From NCBI RefSeq assembly GCF_021390395.1, contig NZ_JAJUWT010000035.1, positions 20,247 through 84,246 on the forward strand: a stretch of DNA of 64,000 nt. The letters are read 5' to 3'. A program made the position numbers and the translations under genes. How positions within the stretch are numbered: position 1 is the first letter of the stretch; each line of letters starts with the position of its first letter. Below, piece by piece: positions 10,830 through 19,148 of the stretch. A model generated the notes under the pieces. The model worked only from the letters and a program-made list of their open reading frames with translations, did no database searches and was not told where the DNA came from. The stretch is from Saccharothrix sp. S26. Its GTDB lineage: Bacteria; Actinomycetota; Actinomycetes; Mycobacteriales; Pseudonocardiaceae.

Positions 10830-11588
10830 TCACATCAGAACGCCGTCGGGTCCGGGGATGCGGTGCCGGGCCAGTGCTTCGTCGAGTTCGCCGCGCTCGT
10901 GGGCGGCCACCAGGTCGTGGGCGATGTCGCGCAGCTTGCGGTTGGTGCGCTGGGAGGCCTGGCGCAGCAGGGTGAAGCTCTGGTCGGTGTCGTGGGCGAA
11001 GTGGCGCATCAGCAGGCCTTGGGCCAGGCCGATGGTGTGGCGGGTGTCCAGTGCCGTGGTCAGGTGCTCCACCAGCTGCTTGCTGTGGTGCAGCACCTGG
11101 ATGTTGTCGAGGGCGGTGCCGGCGTGCAGGGTGATCAGCAGGATGATGTCGTAGGAGTGGTCGTTGAACCGGTGGGGTTCCCTGGACAGCAGCACCGCCG
11201 CGGCGTTGGGGGAGTGCCGGGTGGGCAGGGGCAGCACGAGGCAGCTGCGGTGGCCGTGCACGGCCAGGCGTGACGCGAACCGCGACCAGCGGTGGTCCTG
11301 CGCGGTGTCGCCCAGGCGGCGCGGTTCGCGGTAGCGCAGCACCTCGCGGACCGGGCCTTCCTCGTCCACAGCGAGGTCGAGCGGCGGGTGGTCGGTGGAC
11401 GCGACCACGTCGACCACGCCCTCGCGGTCCACCGCGAGGAACGCCAGGTCGCAGCCCGGGACTGTGCGGACCAGGTGTTCGGTGAACCGGAGCCCGACCG
11501 CTTCGTGCTCCTCGTCTTCCACCAGCCTGCCCATCTCGGTCAACTCGGAAGCGAGTGTCCGGACGGAGACGTCCTGGTCACGTGTCAT
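10830..11588 (-). CDS. GAF and ANTAR domain transcription antitermination regulator
   Basis: A 252-residue protein. About residues 25-165 form a GAF sensor domain (FTEHLVRTVPGCDLAFLAVD, RSCLVLPLP, DIILLITLHAGTALDNIQ). About 170-235 form an ANTAR RNA-binding domain (LTTALDTRHTIGLAQGLLMR, then SFTLLRQASQRTNRKLRDIA). ANTAR proteins bind paired RNA hexaloops and prevent transcription termination. The ATG at 11588 is preceded by GAGAGGTG. It is divergently transcribed from the SpoIIE-type phosphatase across about 243 bp, suggesting coordinate control. The signal sensed by the GAF domain is unknown. Confidence 0.88.
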   Translation of the reverse strand: MTRDQDVSVRTLASELTEMGRLVEDEEHEAVGLRFTEHLVRTVPGCDLAFLAVDREGVVDVVASTDHPPLDLAVDEEGPVREVLRYREPRRLGDTAQDHRWSRFASRLAVHGHRSCLVLPLPTRHSPNAAAVLLSREPHRFNDHSYDIILLITLHAGTALDNIQVLHHSKQLVEHLTTALDTRHTIGLAQGLLMRHFAHDTDQSFTLLRQASQRTNRKLRDIAHDLVAAHERGELDEALARHRIPGPDGVLM

Positions 11589-11831
11589 CGGTGCACCTCT
11601 CGACAGCCGCGCTCCGCGCGACGGCGGTGAGGCCGGGCGGAGCTGGGAACCGGGATGCTGCACTGCTGAACACCCTCCAGGCGGGTCAACATAACGCACC
11701 GCCCCGGGCCACGTGCCCCGCCCTGCGGCGGATCCGGTCGGGAGCGCACCGACCGCAAGCGCGATGGCCTCGTTGTGTCCGGGCACGTGGGCGGTGTGGT
11801 TGGGTGGACCACCGAGTGGTCGGAGGTCGCC

Positions 11832-13067
11832 GTGGACGGTGGCGTGGTGGGAACCGGTGACGTGCTCGCGGCGGCGGAGAGCGCGCCGCCGGGGGAGTCG
11901 GTCGAGGTCGTCGCCCGTGACCTGGCGAAGCGTTTCGGGGCCTTCGACGTGTCGTACCTGCTGACCGACCTCGTCGACGAGCAGTTGGTGCGGCTGACGT
12001 CGACCTCGCTGGACCCGGACGGGCGCGACGCGGAGCGTGTCGACCTGCGGGGCAGCGCGTACGAAGAGGTCCTGCGCAGCCAGCGGCCGTGGCGGGAGCA
12101 GGACGGTGACGGGGTGCGGGTGGTGCTGCCGGTGACCAATCGAGGCGACTGCGTCGGTGTGCTGGAGGTGACCGTGCCCAGCCTCGACGAGGACGTGCTG
12201 GTGCAGTTGGGGGAGGCCGCGCACGCGCTGGCCTACGTCATCCTCACCGACCGCCGCTTCACCGACCTCTACCACACCGGTCGCCGCACCACGACGATGA
12301 GCCTGGCCGCGGAGATCCAGCACCAGTTGTTGCCCTCGGCGTCCTGCTGCGAGGCGGGTCAGTTCACCGTCGCCGGAGCCCTGGTGCCCGCCGACGACAT
12401 CGGCGGCGACACGTACGACTACGCCCTGGACCGGGAAACCCTGCACCTGTCGATGACCGATGCCGTCGGTCACGACGTGGCCTCGGCGCTGACCGCGACC
12501 CTGTTGGTCGGCGCGCTGCGCGGGGCGCGTCGGGCGGGCCGTGACCTGACCGGGCAGGCGCGACAGGCCAACCAGGCGATGCTGGACCACGCCGGCGGGT
12601 CGCTGGCGACCGGGTTGCTGCTGCGCGTGGACCTGAACAGCGGCACAGGTGAACTGGTCAACGCGGGCCATCCCCCGCCGCTGCGGCTGCGCGACGGCGT
12701 GGTGGAGTCGGTCGAGCTGGAGGTCGACCTGCTGTTCGGCGTCGCGCCGCACGAGTACCGGGCGCAGCGGCTGGACCTGCGGCCCGGCGACCGGCTGGTG
12801 CTGATCACCGACGGCATGTTCGAACGCGACGCCGCCGACCTCGACCTGCCCGCGTTGATCCGCGACACCGAAGGGCTGCACCCCCGGGAAGTGGTGCGGG
12901 CGGTGACCAGAGCGGTGCGGCACGCCTGCGGCGATCACCTCCAGGACGACGCCACCGTGCTCTGCCTGGACTGGCACGGCACCGGCCGCACCGAGCGCCA
13001 AGCCGACAACGGCGCTGACATCGACACCGCCTCACCCGCGCGCGACAACGAGAACGAGTCGGCCTGA
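11832..13067 (+). CDS. SpoIIE-type PP2C serine phosphatase with N-terminal sensor-like region
   Basis: I place the start at GTG 11832, where GGAGG sits 5 bases upstream; an in-frame GTG at 11775 has no ribosome-binding site. The protein is 411 residues. The first 150 or so resemble a small GAF-type sensor. The C-terminal domain is a SpoIIE/RsbU phosphatase with metal-binding blocks VPADDIGGDTYDY and SMTDAVGHD, then NAGHPPPL, LITDGMF and DDATVLCL. Such enzymes dephosphorylate STAS antagonists to release sigma factors. The broken STAS gene nearby cannot be its working partner, so it must act on an antagonist encoded elsewhere. The last 25 residues are polar and probably disordered. Confidence 0.88.
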   Translation: MDGGVVGTGDVLAAAESAPPGESVEVVARDLAKRFGAFDVSYLLTDLVDEQLVRLTSTSLDPDGRDAERVDLRGSAYEEVLRSQRPWREQDGDGVRVVLPVTNRGDCVGVLEVTVPSLDEDVLVQLGEAAHALAYVILTDRRFTDLYHTGRRTTTMSLAAEIQHQLLPSASCCEAGQFTVAGALVPADDIGGDTYDYALDRETLHLSMTDAVGHDVASALTATLLVGALRGARRAGRDLTGQARQANQAMLDHAGGSLATGLLLRVDLNSGTGELVNAGHPPPLRLRDGVVESVELEVDLLFGVAPHEYRAQRLDLRPGDRLVLITDGMFERDAADLDLPALIRDTEGLHPREVVRAVTRAVRHACGDHLQDDATVLCLDWHGTGRTERQADNGADIDTASPARDNENESA

Positions 13068-13095
13068 AGCAAGCGGAATCGGCAGCCGCTGTCGC

Positions 13096-13330
13096 ACGGT
13101 GAACTCGGGTGTGCCACGAAGACCTTGAGCCGGTCCTCGGCCCCCAGTTCGACCGCGAGCTTGGTCAACGCTATGCGTCGATCACCGGGAGCCGTGGGGT
13201 CGTCGTCGGTGATGACGGCGACTCGCCCGCCTTCGTGAGGAGCGAGCAGAACCCGGATGTAGGGCCTCGAAGTCGACACCGTCGATCGCGACGATCGTGG
13301 TGCCGATGAATCGTGCCAAGCCCGCCCGAT
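13096..13330 (-). pseudogene. OLD-family nuclease fragment (TOPRIM domain)
   Basis: Read leftward, one frame gives LARFIGTTIVAIDGVDFE and the next gives PYIRVLLAPHEGGRVAVITD, then DDPTAPGDRRIALTKLAVEL and LKVFVAH. Together they resemble the TOPRIM nuclease domain of overcoming-lysogenization-defect (OLD) proteins, with the acidic T-D-x-D motif and the conserved G-V-x-F-E strand. The two halves join if one extra G at about 13262-13266 is removed. The ATPase half and the C-terminus are absent. An IS-end relic lies about 140 bp away on the missing-ATPase side. Recognition rests on motif pattern only. Confidence 0.6.
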
Positions 13331-13466
13331 CGTCCCGCTGCGGCTCCGAAACGGGTCGGAGGCCGGTCCGGCGAAGGCGTCGCTGCCGACGGTGCGGGCG
13401 CGGCGTGCGGCTCAAGGAGCTGTCGCTGCGGCGCAAGCGGAAGTTCGAACTGGATCCAGCATGCGC

Positions 13467-13517
13467 GATCGTCGCAGCTCAGCATGCCGGTGCAGAGTTC
13501 GGATACCCCGCAGCAGT
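13467..13517. mobile_element. IS-end relic, copy of the sequence at 19184-19234
   Basis: The two stretches share GATCGTCGCAGCTCAGCAT followed by a closely matching tail ending CCCCGCAG, about 44 of 50 positions. At 19184 the sequence lies just outside the start of an integrase-type transposase relic, so I take it as one end of that element. Here the rest of the element is gone. From 13518 to 14093 I see no supported gene. Confidence 0.5.
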
Positions 13518-14093
13518 ACGAGGCGCCTCACGGCGGGGGGTGCGCCGCGGTCCGCGAGAAATCCGGCATGGCCCCGCCTGCGCTGAGCGGCAGCCTGGCG
13601 GCCACGTCCGCGCGGGTGTGGAGGACTCGAAAAAACTGGATCCGACATCCATGCCGGAGATCGCCGATGCGGGCTGTTGTGTCAGGTGGAATATTTCCCG
13701 CGATCACGGAATTCGATTCCGACGAATAAATCTGCATCGCTGATGGTGTCCTGTCGGCGCGTTGGTGGGCATCACGGTTGGGTGACGGAAATCTCGTGGC
13801 CTTGTGCCCCCGATGTGACCGGTGCAGGCTCGTCGTAGCCTACGGCGAATGGAAGTCCGCAAAGTGCAGGATTGACCACCGCGCTGGTGGAAGAAATTGT
13901 CGGTGCCGCCGTCCGGTGGATGTGAAGTACGGCACCGAAAGCCGAACGGGATCGTGATCCGCAGTCCGCCTCGTGCCGGACTCGAACTCCTGCCGGGCCG
14001 CCGCGCGCGCAACGGGCGTCACGTCGGAGTGCCGGGTGGCGCGTCGGTGCCGCTCGCGCGATCGATCACGGTCAGCAGAGGAATCGAGGAATC

Positions 14094-14702
14094 ATGGTCG
14101 ATCAAACCACCCCACCTGATCACCCAACGGAACTCCGCGTGGGTTCCGACGGCGTGTTCGCCAGCGCGCGGCGGGTGGTGATCAGGGAGATCGACGCGTC
14201 GCTGACCCGGGTCGACGAAGAGGAAGCGGATTCGCTCATCGGGCTGATCACCCAGTGCACGAGGGTATTCGTGCTGGGGGCGGGGCGCTCGAAGCTGGCT
14301 GTCGACGGGTTCGCGATGCGGCTGGTCCATCTGGGCCTGGCCGTGCATGTCACCGGCGACACGACCACACCGGCGATCGGTCCCGACGACCTGCTGCTCG
14401 TGTGCAGCGGCTCGGGCGAAACCCCCGGTGTCGTGTCGATCACGCGCCAAGCGGCGCAGGCCGGGGCGCGGGTCGCGGTCGTCACCGCGGCACCGGGTTC
14501 GACCCTCACCGGGCAGGCCGACCTCGTGGTCCTGCTCCGCGAGTACAGCCAGGACCACGAACCGTCGGTGTCGACCCAGTTCGTGGGCACCCTGTTCGAA
14601 CAGGCCGCGTTCGTCTTCTTCGACTGCCTCGTCATGGTCATGCAGCGGGCGGCCGGGGTGTCCGCCGAAGACATGTTCGCGCGCCACACCAACCTCGAGT
14701 GA
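14094..14702 (+). CDS. SIS-domain sugar-phosphate isomerase (6-phospho-3-hexuloisomerase-like)
   Basis: A 202-residue single SIS domain. The core reads VFVLGAGRSKLAVDGFAMRL, then VTGDTTTPAIGPDDLLLVCS, then the SGSGETPGVV phosphosugar-binding loop, and ends in a dimer helix (FVGTLFEQAAFVFFDCLVMV). Length and motifs fit HxlB, which interconverts 3-hexulose 6-phosphate and fructose 6-phosphate in the ribulose-monophosphate pathway. No hexulose-phosphate synthase (HxlA) is present. The start follows GAGGAATC. It is 13 bp from a triosephosphate-isomerase paralogue, so another sugar phosphate, for instance a tetrulose phosphate, is a fair alternative substrate. Confidence 0.85.
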   Translation: MVDQTTPPDHPTELRVGSDGVFASARRVVIREIDASLTRVDEEEADSLIGLITQCTRVFVLGAGRSKLAVDGFAMRLVHLGLAVHVTGDTTTPAIGPDDLLLVCSGSGETPGVVSITRQAAQAGARVAVVTAAPGSTLTGQADLVVLLREYSQDHEPSVSTQFVGTLFEQAAFVFFDCLVMVMQRAAGVSAEDMFARHTNLE

Positions 14703-14715
14703 CAGGGAGGACAGC

Positions 14716-15459
14716 GTGGGATCGGCGTCACCGATCACGTGCACCAACACCAAGGCCGACTTCGGCCGGGAGCGACTCGTCGACTGGTTGGACCACGTCG
14801 TCCTCCCTCATGCCGGGGCCCTGGCACGGTTGTCGTTCTTCGCCTGCGTGCCACACCCGTTGCTGGTGCCCGCGGCGGAACGCCTTCGTGGCAGCGGTGT
14901 CGCCGCCGGGGCGCAGGACTGCGCCGCGACGGGTGACGCGGTGACGGGCGAGGTGGACGCCGGGCTGCTCGCCGAACTCGGTTGCCGCCACGTCATGCTC
15001 GGCCACGCCGACCGCAGGCGGGTGTTCGGTGAGGACGACCTCCTCGTCGCGAGGAAAGCCAAGGCAGCGTCCGCCGCCGGCATGACGCCTTTGGTGTGTG
15101 TCGGCGAGGCCGACCGGGTGTCCGCCGAAGTCGCGGCCCGCCACGTGGCGGCGCAGGTGGGTGTCGCGGCCGGTCGACTCGGTCGCGGCCGACCCGTCAC
15201 GATCCTCTACGAGCCGATCTGGGCGATCGGTTCCCGCGACGGAGCCACCCCGGAGCACGCGGCAGTCGTCCTGCGGGCGCTCAAGACCGAGACGGTCGGA
15301 CTGGATGCCGACTTCCTCTACGGTGGCGCGGTGGTCCCCGGCACCTACACCGCGCTGCGTGCCTCGGCGGACTGGGACGGCGTCGCGATCGGTCGCTCCG
15401 CGAAGGACGCCGGCATGCTCGCCGAGGTCGCGGCAGAGTTGCTCGATGGCCGCCGGTGA
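14716..15459 (+). CDS. Triosephosphate isomerase-family enzyme, likely specialised paralogue
   Basis: A 248-residue TIM-barrel isomerase starting with GTG after AGGGAGG. The catalytic residues are visible: Lys13 in TNTKADFG, His97 in LGHADRR and Glu166 in YEPIWAIG. The phosphate-gripping loop after the Glu reads GSRDGATP instead of the usual GTGKTA/V-type loop, and the last phosphate loop is YGGAVVPGTY rather than YGGSVKP. These changes resemble the TIM paralogues of actinobacterial and rhizobial C4-sugar (erythritol-type) catabolism rather than glycolytic TpiA. It is almost certainly co-transcribed with the SIS isomerase upstream. A tetrulose-phosphate substrate is inference. Confidence 0.85.
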   Translation: MGSASPITCTNTKADFGRERLVDWLDHVVLPHAGALARLSFFACVPHPLLVPAAERLRGSGVAAGAQDCAATGDAVTGEVDAGLLAELGCRHVMLGHADRRRVFGEDDLLVARKAKAASAAGMTPLVCVGEADRVSAEVAARHVAAQVGVAAGRLGRGRPVTILYEPIWAIGSRDGATPEHAAVVLRALKTETVGLDADFLYGGAVVPGTYTALRASADWDGVAIGRSAKDAGMLAEVAAELLDGRR

Positions 15460-15668
15460 GCTGCGGTCGCCCGGACGGTGTGCGGTTGCCGCGGTAGGTG
15501 GTGATCCTCATCCGATTCGGCGTTGCCGGTGCTGCCGGAGCCCGGGTGGTGCCCGGAGTCGACGAGTCACCGTGCGCGGGATGCCGCCACCTCGCAGGTT
15601 GGCCGAGCAGGTCCGGACGGTGGGCTCGGGTCGTCCGGACCTGTCCGGTGGAGCCGGTGGGCGAGCGT

Positions 15669-16223
15669 TCAGAGCGACGTGATCTCCAGGGTGACGACGG
15701 AGTAGGTGCTCGAGACCGTTCCCAGGCCCGCGGTGCACAGCAGCACGTCGATGGCCGGGCCGGTGATGACCTGGAGGACCGCGCTGCCGGCGAACAGACC
15801 CGAGGTGACCGTGCCGGTGCGGGTGACCACCAAGGCCGCACCCGCGATCGTGACGGTGTAGTTGGAGGAGATGGTCGAGGTCTGGCCGGTGTTCCAGAGG
15901 ATGGTGAAGGTGAGAGCCCCGCTCTTCAACAGGTCGAGGCAGCTCAGTCCCGGCACAAGCGCGGTGACGTCGGTGGAGCCGGAGGTCAGGGCGGGGTTGC
16001 TCAGGGACACGCATGGCCCGTATTGCGCCTTGATGCCGACCGTGACGTTTTGCGGCGCCAGGGTCAATGGCGGGGTGAAGGTGTCGTTCTGGCTGCTCGG
16101 CGCGGTGCAGGTGACGTCGAGCACTCCCGCCGAGGCCGTCCCGGCTGGTCCCAGTACGAGCAGCGCCAGAGTGCAAGCGGCCGTCGCCAGGGTGGCTGTG
16201 GCGGTGCGTAACGCTTTGATCAT
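15669..16223 (-). CDS. Small secreted protein of unknown function, paralogue A
   Basis: A 184-residue protein with a Sec signal peptide: a basic start (MIKALRT), a hydrophobic core, and cleavage probably after ASA near residue 31. The mature part starts GVLDVTC, has conserved cysteines in YGPCVS, SCLDLL and LLCTAG, and is rich in Thr/Ser/Val beta strands, as in extracellular beta-sandwich proteins. It has the same length as the gene at 16888 and clearly shares its fold (for example WNTGQTSTIS and VLQVITGPAIDVLLCTAGLG). Translation starts behind TGGAGAACTCTG. I know of no function for this family. Confidence 0.85.
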   Translation of the reverse strand: MIKALRTATATLATAACTLALLVLGPAGTASAGVLDVTCTAPSSQNDTFTPPLTLAPQNVTVGIKAQYGPCVSLSNPALTSGSTDVTALVPGLSCLDLLKSGALTFTILWNTGQTSTISSNYTVTIAGAALVVTRTGTVTSGLFAGSAVLQVITGPAIDVLLCTAGLGTVSSTYSVVTLEITSL

Positions 16224-16890
16224 CAGAGTTCTCCATCCGGGCGGTACCCGCAAGCCCGATGGTGGGCGCGAGCACGCGCCAGCCATCCCAGGATGAACCG
16301 CGACCGCACGCCCGTGACAGGACCATACGGGCGACGCGACACCGCTGCCGGTGGCCGCCGTGGTGCCGGGAAACGCGGTGCGGCGTGACGCGTTCCGGTG
16401 CCTGGCCGGCTCACCGCAGAACACCGATCGCACCACGTGAGCCGGGACCAGCGCGGAATCGGCGAGGCGGAGACCGGGTGGATGACGGCGCCACCAAGCG
16501 GGTAAAGGGCGGGCGCCCCGGCAACGGCCGCCTGCACTCCGGCGCTGTTCGTACCGGGATCAGCTGGGACGGCCTCGGCCCAACTGCCCGACGTCACCTC
16601 CATCCAGCCGTCGACCGTGATCTCGCAAGACGTCACAGTCCAGACCGCGACGCAGTGCGGCCGCGCGTGTCGCGATGCGTTGGGGGGACGCAGAAGGAAC
16701 GTCCTGTCGGGCGATGACAGTGGGGTTCGGACCGGTGCGGCGGAGTGGTGACGACGGAGCCCGGCGTCCGGGGTGGTCGCCCGTATGGTCCTGTCACGGG
16801 CGTGCGGTCGCGGTTCATCCTGGGACTGCTGGCGCGTGCTCGCGCCCACCATCGGGTTTGCGGGTACCGCCCGGATGGAGAACTTTGATG
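16221..16890. repeat. 115-bp inverted leader repeat flanking a dead gene copy
   Basis: Positions 16221-16335 and 16776-16890 are inverted copies of one sequence, differing at only four of 115 positions by my count. Each arm contains the start codon, ribosome-binding site (ATGGAGAAC) and upstream region of one secreted-protein gene. The arms are therefore better conserved than the coding sequences they drive, which are nearer three-quarters identical. The 440 bp between the arms hold a decayed third gene copy. Recent gene conversion or selection on the leader could explain it. Confidence 0.85.
16520..16673 (+). pseudogene. Decayed third copy of the secreted-protein gene
   Basis: This stretch aligns base by base with paralogue A from its signal peptide onward: GGCCGC, GCACTC, GGCGCTG, then GGGACGGCCTCGGC and GACGTCACC. 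It then skips about 35 bp and rejoins at the segment that encodes the QDVTVQT stretch in paralogue B. The frame is broken and there is no start codon. It lies in the same orientation as paralogue B and shows that the family expanded locally before this copy died. Confidence 0.7.
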
Positions 16891-17442
16891 ATCAAAGTAT
16901 CGCGCACCGCCATGTCGGTCCTGATGTCGGCTGTCTCCGCCTTGTCACTGGCCGTGCTCGGGCCGACCGGGACGGCTTCGGCCGGGGTGCTGGATGTGAC
17001 CTGCGCCCCGCCCAGCAGTCGGAGCACCACGTATACCCCGCCGCTGACCGTGGCCCCGCAGGACGTCACCGTCCAGACCACGGCGCAGTACGGACCGTGC
17101 GTGTCGCTGAGCAACCCGGCACTGACCTCCGGCTCCCGCACCTCGACCGTGCTCGCGCCGGGATTCGGCTGCCTGGACCTTCTGGCCGCCGGGTCCTTCA
17201 CCTACCCCATCGTCTGGAACACCGGCCAGACGTCGACGATATCCGCCAATTACACCTCCACCATCGTGGGTGCCGCCCTGGTGATCACCAATACCGGCAC
17301 GGTCACCGCCGGTCTGTTCACCGGGAGCACCGTCGTCCAGGTCATCACCGGCCCGGCCACCGACGTGCTGTTGTGCACCGCCGGTCTGGGAACGGTCTCC
17401 AGCATCTACTCCGTCATAACCCTGGAGATCACCTCAACCTGA
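16888..17442 (+). CDS. Small secreted protein of unknown function, paralogue B
   Basis: A 184-residue secreted protein, sister of the gene at 15669-16223. It has the signal peptide MIKVSRTAMSVLMSAVSALS with cleavage near ASA, the mature start GVLDVTC, and the same cysteine positions (YGPCVS, GCLDLL, LLCTAG). Differences are spread along the mature protein, whereas the leader is almost unchanged. The predicted product is a soluble, disulfide-stabilised beta protein outside the cell. It could be a structural, adhesion or signalling protein; nothing in the sequence decides this. Confidence 0.85.
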   Translation: MIKVSRTAMSVLMSAVSALSLAVLGPTGTASAGVLDVTCAPPSSRSTTYTPPLTVAPQDVTVQTTAQYGPCVSLSNPALTSGSRTSTVLAPGFGCLDLLAAGSFTYPIVWNTGQTSTISANYTSTIVGAALVITNTGTVTAGLFTGSTVVQVITGPATDVLLCTAGLGTVSSIYSVITLEITST

Positions 17443-17475
17443 TCCTGTGCCTGCCGAAGATGTCGTCCGTGTTGG

Positions 17476-17530
17476 TCAGGCTGCGTGGTGGTACTCGTCC
17501 CGGTCGCTCATGAGGTTCTCGGCAGGCACG
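17476..17530 (-). mobile_element. Relic of the 3' end of an integrase-type transposase
   Basis: Read leftward it ends NLMSDRDEYHHAA before a stop, like the DRLINEYRQAA end of the transposase relic whose stop is at 18322. The bases beyond both stops also align (GATCCT, TGCC, CTGGTCAGG-like), so both mark the same end of related elements. Confidence 0.5.
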
Positions 17531-17603
17531 ACAGCCCGGTGGCATCGCGGCGAGGGCGCCCGTGACCAAGGCGCCGGTGCTGCGCTCGGGCCTTCACGTC
17601 GAG

Positions 17604-17642
17604 ACGGCGGCTACCGGGCCGGGGTGGCTCGGTAGCCGCCGT
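17604..17642. terminator. Hairpin, probable terminator
   Basis: ACGGCGGCTACCG at 17604-17616 pairs perfectly with CGGTAGCCGCCGT at 17630-17642 around a 13-base loop. It follows the pectate lyase relic in its leftward direction and lies 160 bp beyond secreted paralogue B. No U-tract is present, as is common in actinomycetes. Confidence 0.6.
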
Positions 17643-17649
17643 GCGAAGA

Positions 17650-18290
17650 CCTGCTGCTAGCAAGTTGCCGTTCGACTCGTTCATGCCGGTGTTGGCGCCT
17701 GCCGTCTGCCCGACGATGGTCGGCACGTAGGTGGCCTGGTCGAGCGTGAACCAGGTGACGTTGCCGCTGACCTGCCAGTGGCCGGCCACGTCCGTGTAGA
17801 AGATCCCAAGGACGTCCTTGGAGTTCTTGAAGGAGTTGTCGTCCACCGTCGCCTTGGCACGGCGCGGGAGTTGATGACGGACTCGTTCAGGCTCACGTAG
17901 TAGTTGTTGCACATGTGGTTCATGCCGCCACGCAACAGGGGCGTGCGGGAGTGGATGTTCTCGTACAGGTTGTGGTGGAAGGTGACGAACCCGTTCGAGA
18001 GGTCGCTCTCGCTGGACCCGATCAGGCCGCCGCGACCGGAGTCGCGCAGGGTGCTGTAGGACAGGGTCACGTACCCTCGACCTCGATGATGACCGGGGTG
18101 GAGCTGCTCGCCCGGCTGCACAGGGCCTGGTGGATCTGGGTTCCCGTGGTGACCCGGACCTTGGCTCCGCCCTGACCGCCGGTGGTCTCGCCGTTCATCG
18201 CCGCAAAACCGGTCGTGGCGCCCGTGGGCGGGTGGTCGTGGTTGTGGTGAACGTCCACTGCTTGGTGGCCACGCTGTCGCAGGAGTTGAT
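17650..18290 (-). pseudogene. Pectate lyase (polysaccharide lyase family 1 type), broken
   Basis: Three frames hold successive pieces of a secreted pectate lyase: TGFAAMNGETTGGQGG through ALCSRASSSTPVIIEVEGT; then YVTLSYSTLRDSGRGGLIGS, GFVTFHHNLYENIHSRTPLL and GGMNHMCNNYYVSLNESVIN; then FKNSKDVLGIFYTDVAGHWQ with NVTWFTLDQATYVPTIVGQT. The part between the first two, with the calcium-binding Asp cluster, is deleted, and at least two frameshifts are needed to read the rest. The gene is dead and wedged between two transposase relics. Confidence 0.85.
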
Positions 18291-18321
18291 CCTATGCCGC
18301 TCGGAAAGTCATCGCTGCTGG

Positions 18322-19148
18322 TCAGGCGGCTTGTCTGTACTCGTTGATGAGTCTGTCGAGGATGCGGGTGCGGAGCGGTCTGTGGGTGCCGAGGTCGCGT
18401 GCTGCGGCGGGGTGTTGCTGGAGCTCGGGTGGTAGTTGGCCGCGGGCTTGGTGAGGTCTGTGTCTGTTGTAGTGGTTTTCGTAGGTCTTCTGGACTTGTC
18501 GTGCGTGGGCTTCACCGGTGACGAGGATCTGGTCGAGGAGTTCGCGTCTGATGGTGCCGATGACCCGTTCGCAGTGGGCGTTCATCCGGGCGCCTGCGGC
18601 GCGCTCTTGATCACGCGCAGGTCGTCGGCCTGGAAGACGGCGTCGAACGTCTGGCTGTACTTGCCGTCGCGGTCGCGTAACAGGAATCGGAGCGACTCCG
18701 TCCGGCGTCCGAGGTCGGTGGCGAGGTCCCTGGCCTGCTGGGAGGTCCATCCCTGGGTCAGGTGGGCGGTGACGCCGGTGATGTGCAGGCGCCCGGTGTG
18801 GTGTTCGAGGAAGGCCAGTGCGTACAGGCGTCTGCCGAGCCCGGTGTCGAGGTGGAGGAAGTCGGCCGCGATGATGCCCTGGGCCTGGGCGATCACACGA
18901 ACCCACCGTCTCAGCTGCTCACCTGCTGACCGCGGCGGCTCCATAGGTTCGCGACGTAAGCGAGCGTGAGCGGCGAGCAGCGCACGACCTGTTCAGTCCA
19001 GTCGCGGGCGAGGGTTGGCCCGGCGCAGCACGGCGACCTGGTGCCGCGGGGCCAGCAACTCCGCGTCCTTGACCGCCGATGCCTGACCGAGCAGAACCAA
19101 CCGGCCGACGCCCTGGGCGAAGATCAGGTACAGCAGTCGTAATGCCAC
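18322..19148 (-). pseudogene. Integrase-core (DDE) transposase, internally deleted
   Basis: A GTG at 19148 begins ALRLLYLIFAQGVGRLVLLG then AELLAPRHQVAVLRR, the N-terminal block of actinobacterial integrase-type transposases, ending at a stop after RPRLD. The catalytic domain continues in another frame: QAQGIIAADFLHLDT (first Asp), SLRFLLRDRDGKYSQTFDAV (second Asp), MNAHCERVIGTIRRELLD (Glu) and NHYNRHRPHQ, to the stop at 18322. The middle third is missing, so the element cannot move on its own. Confidence 0.85.
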
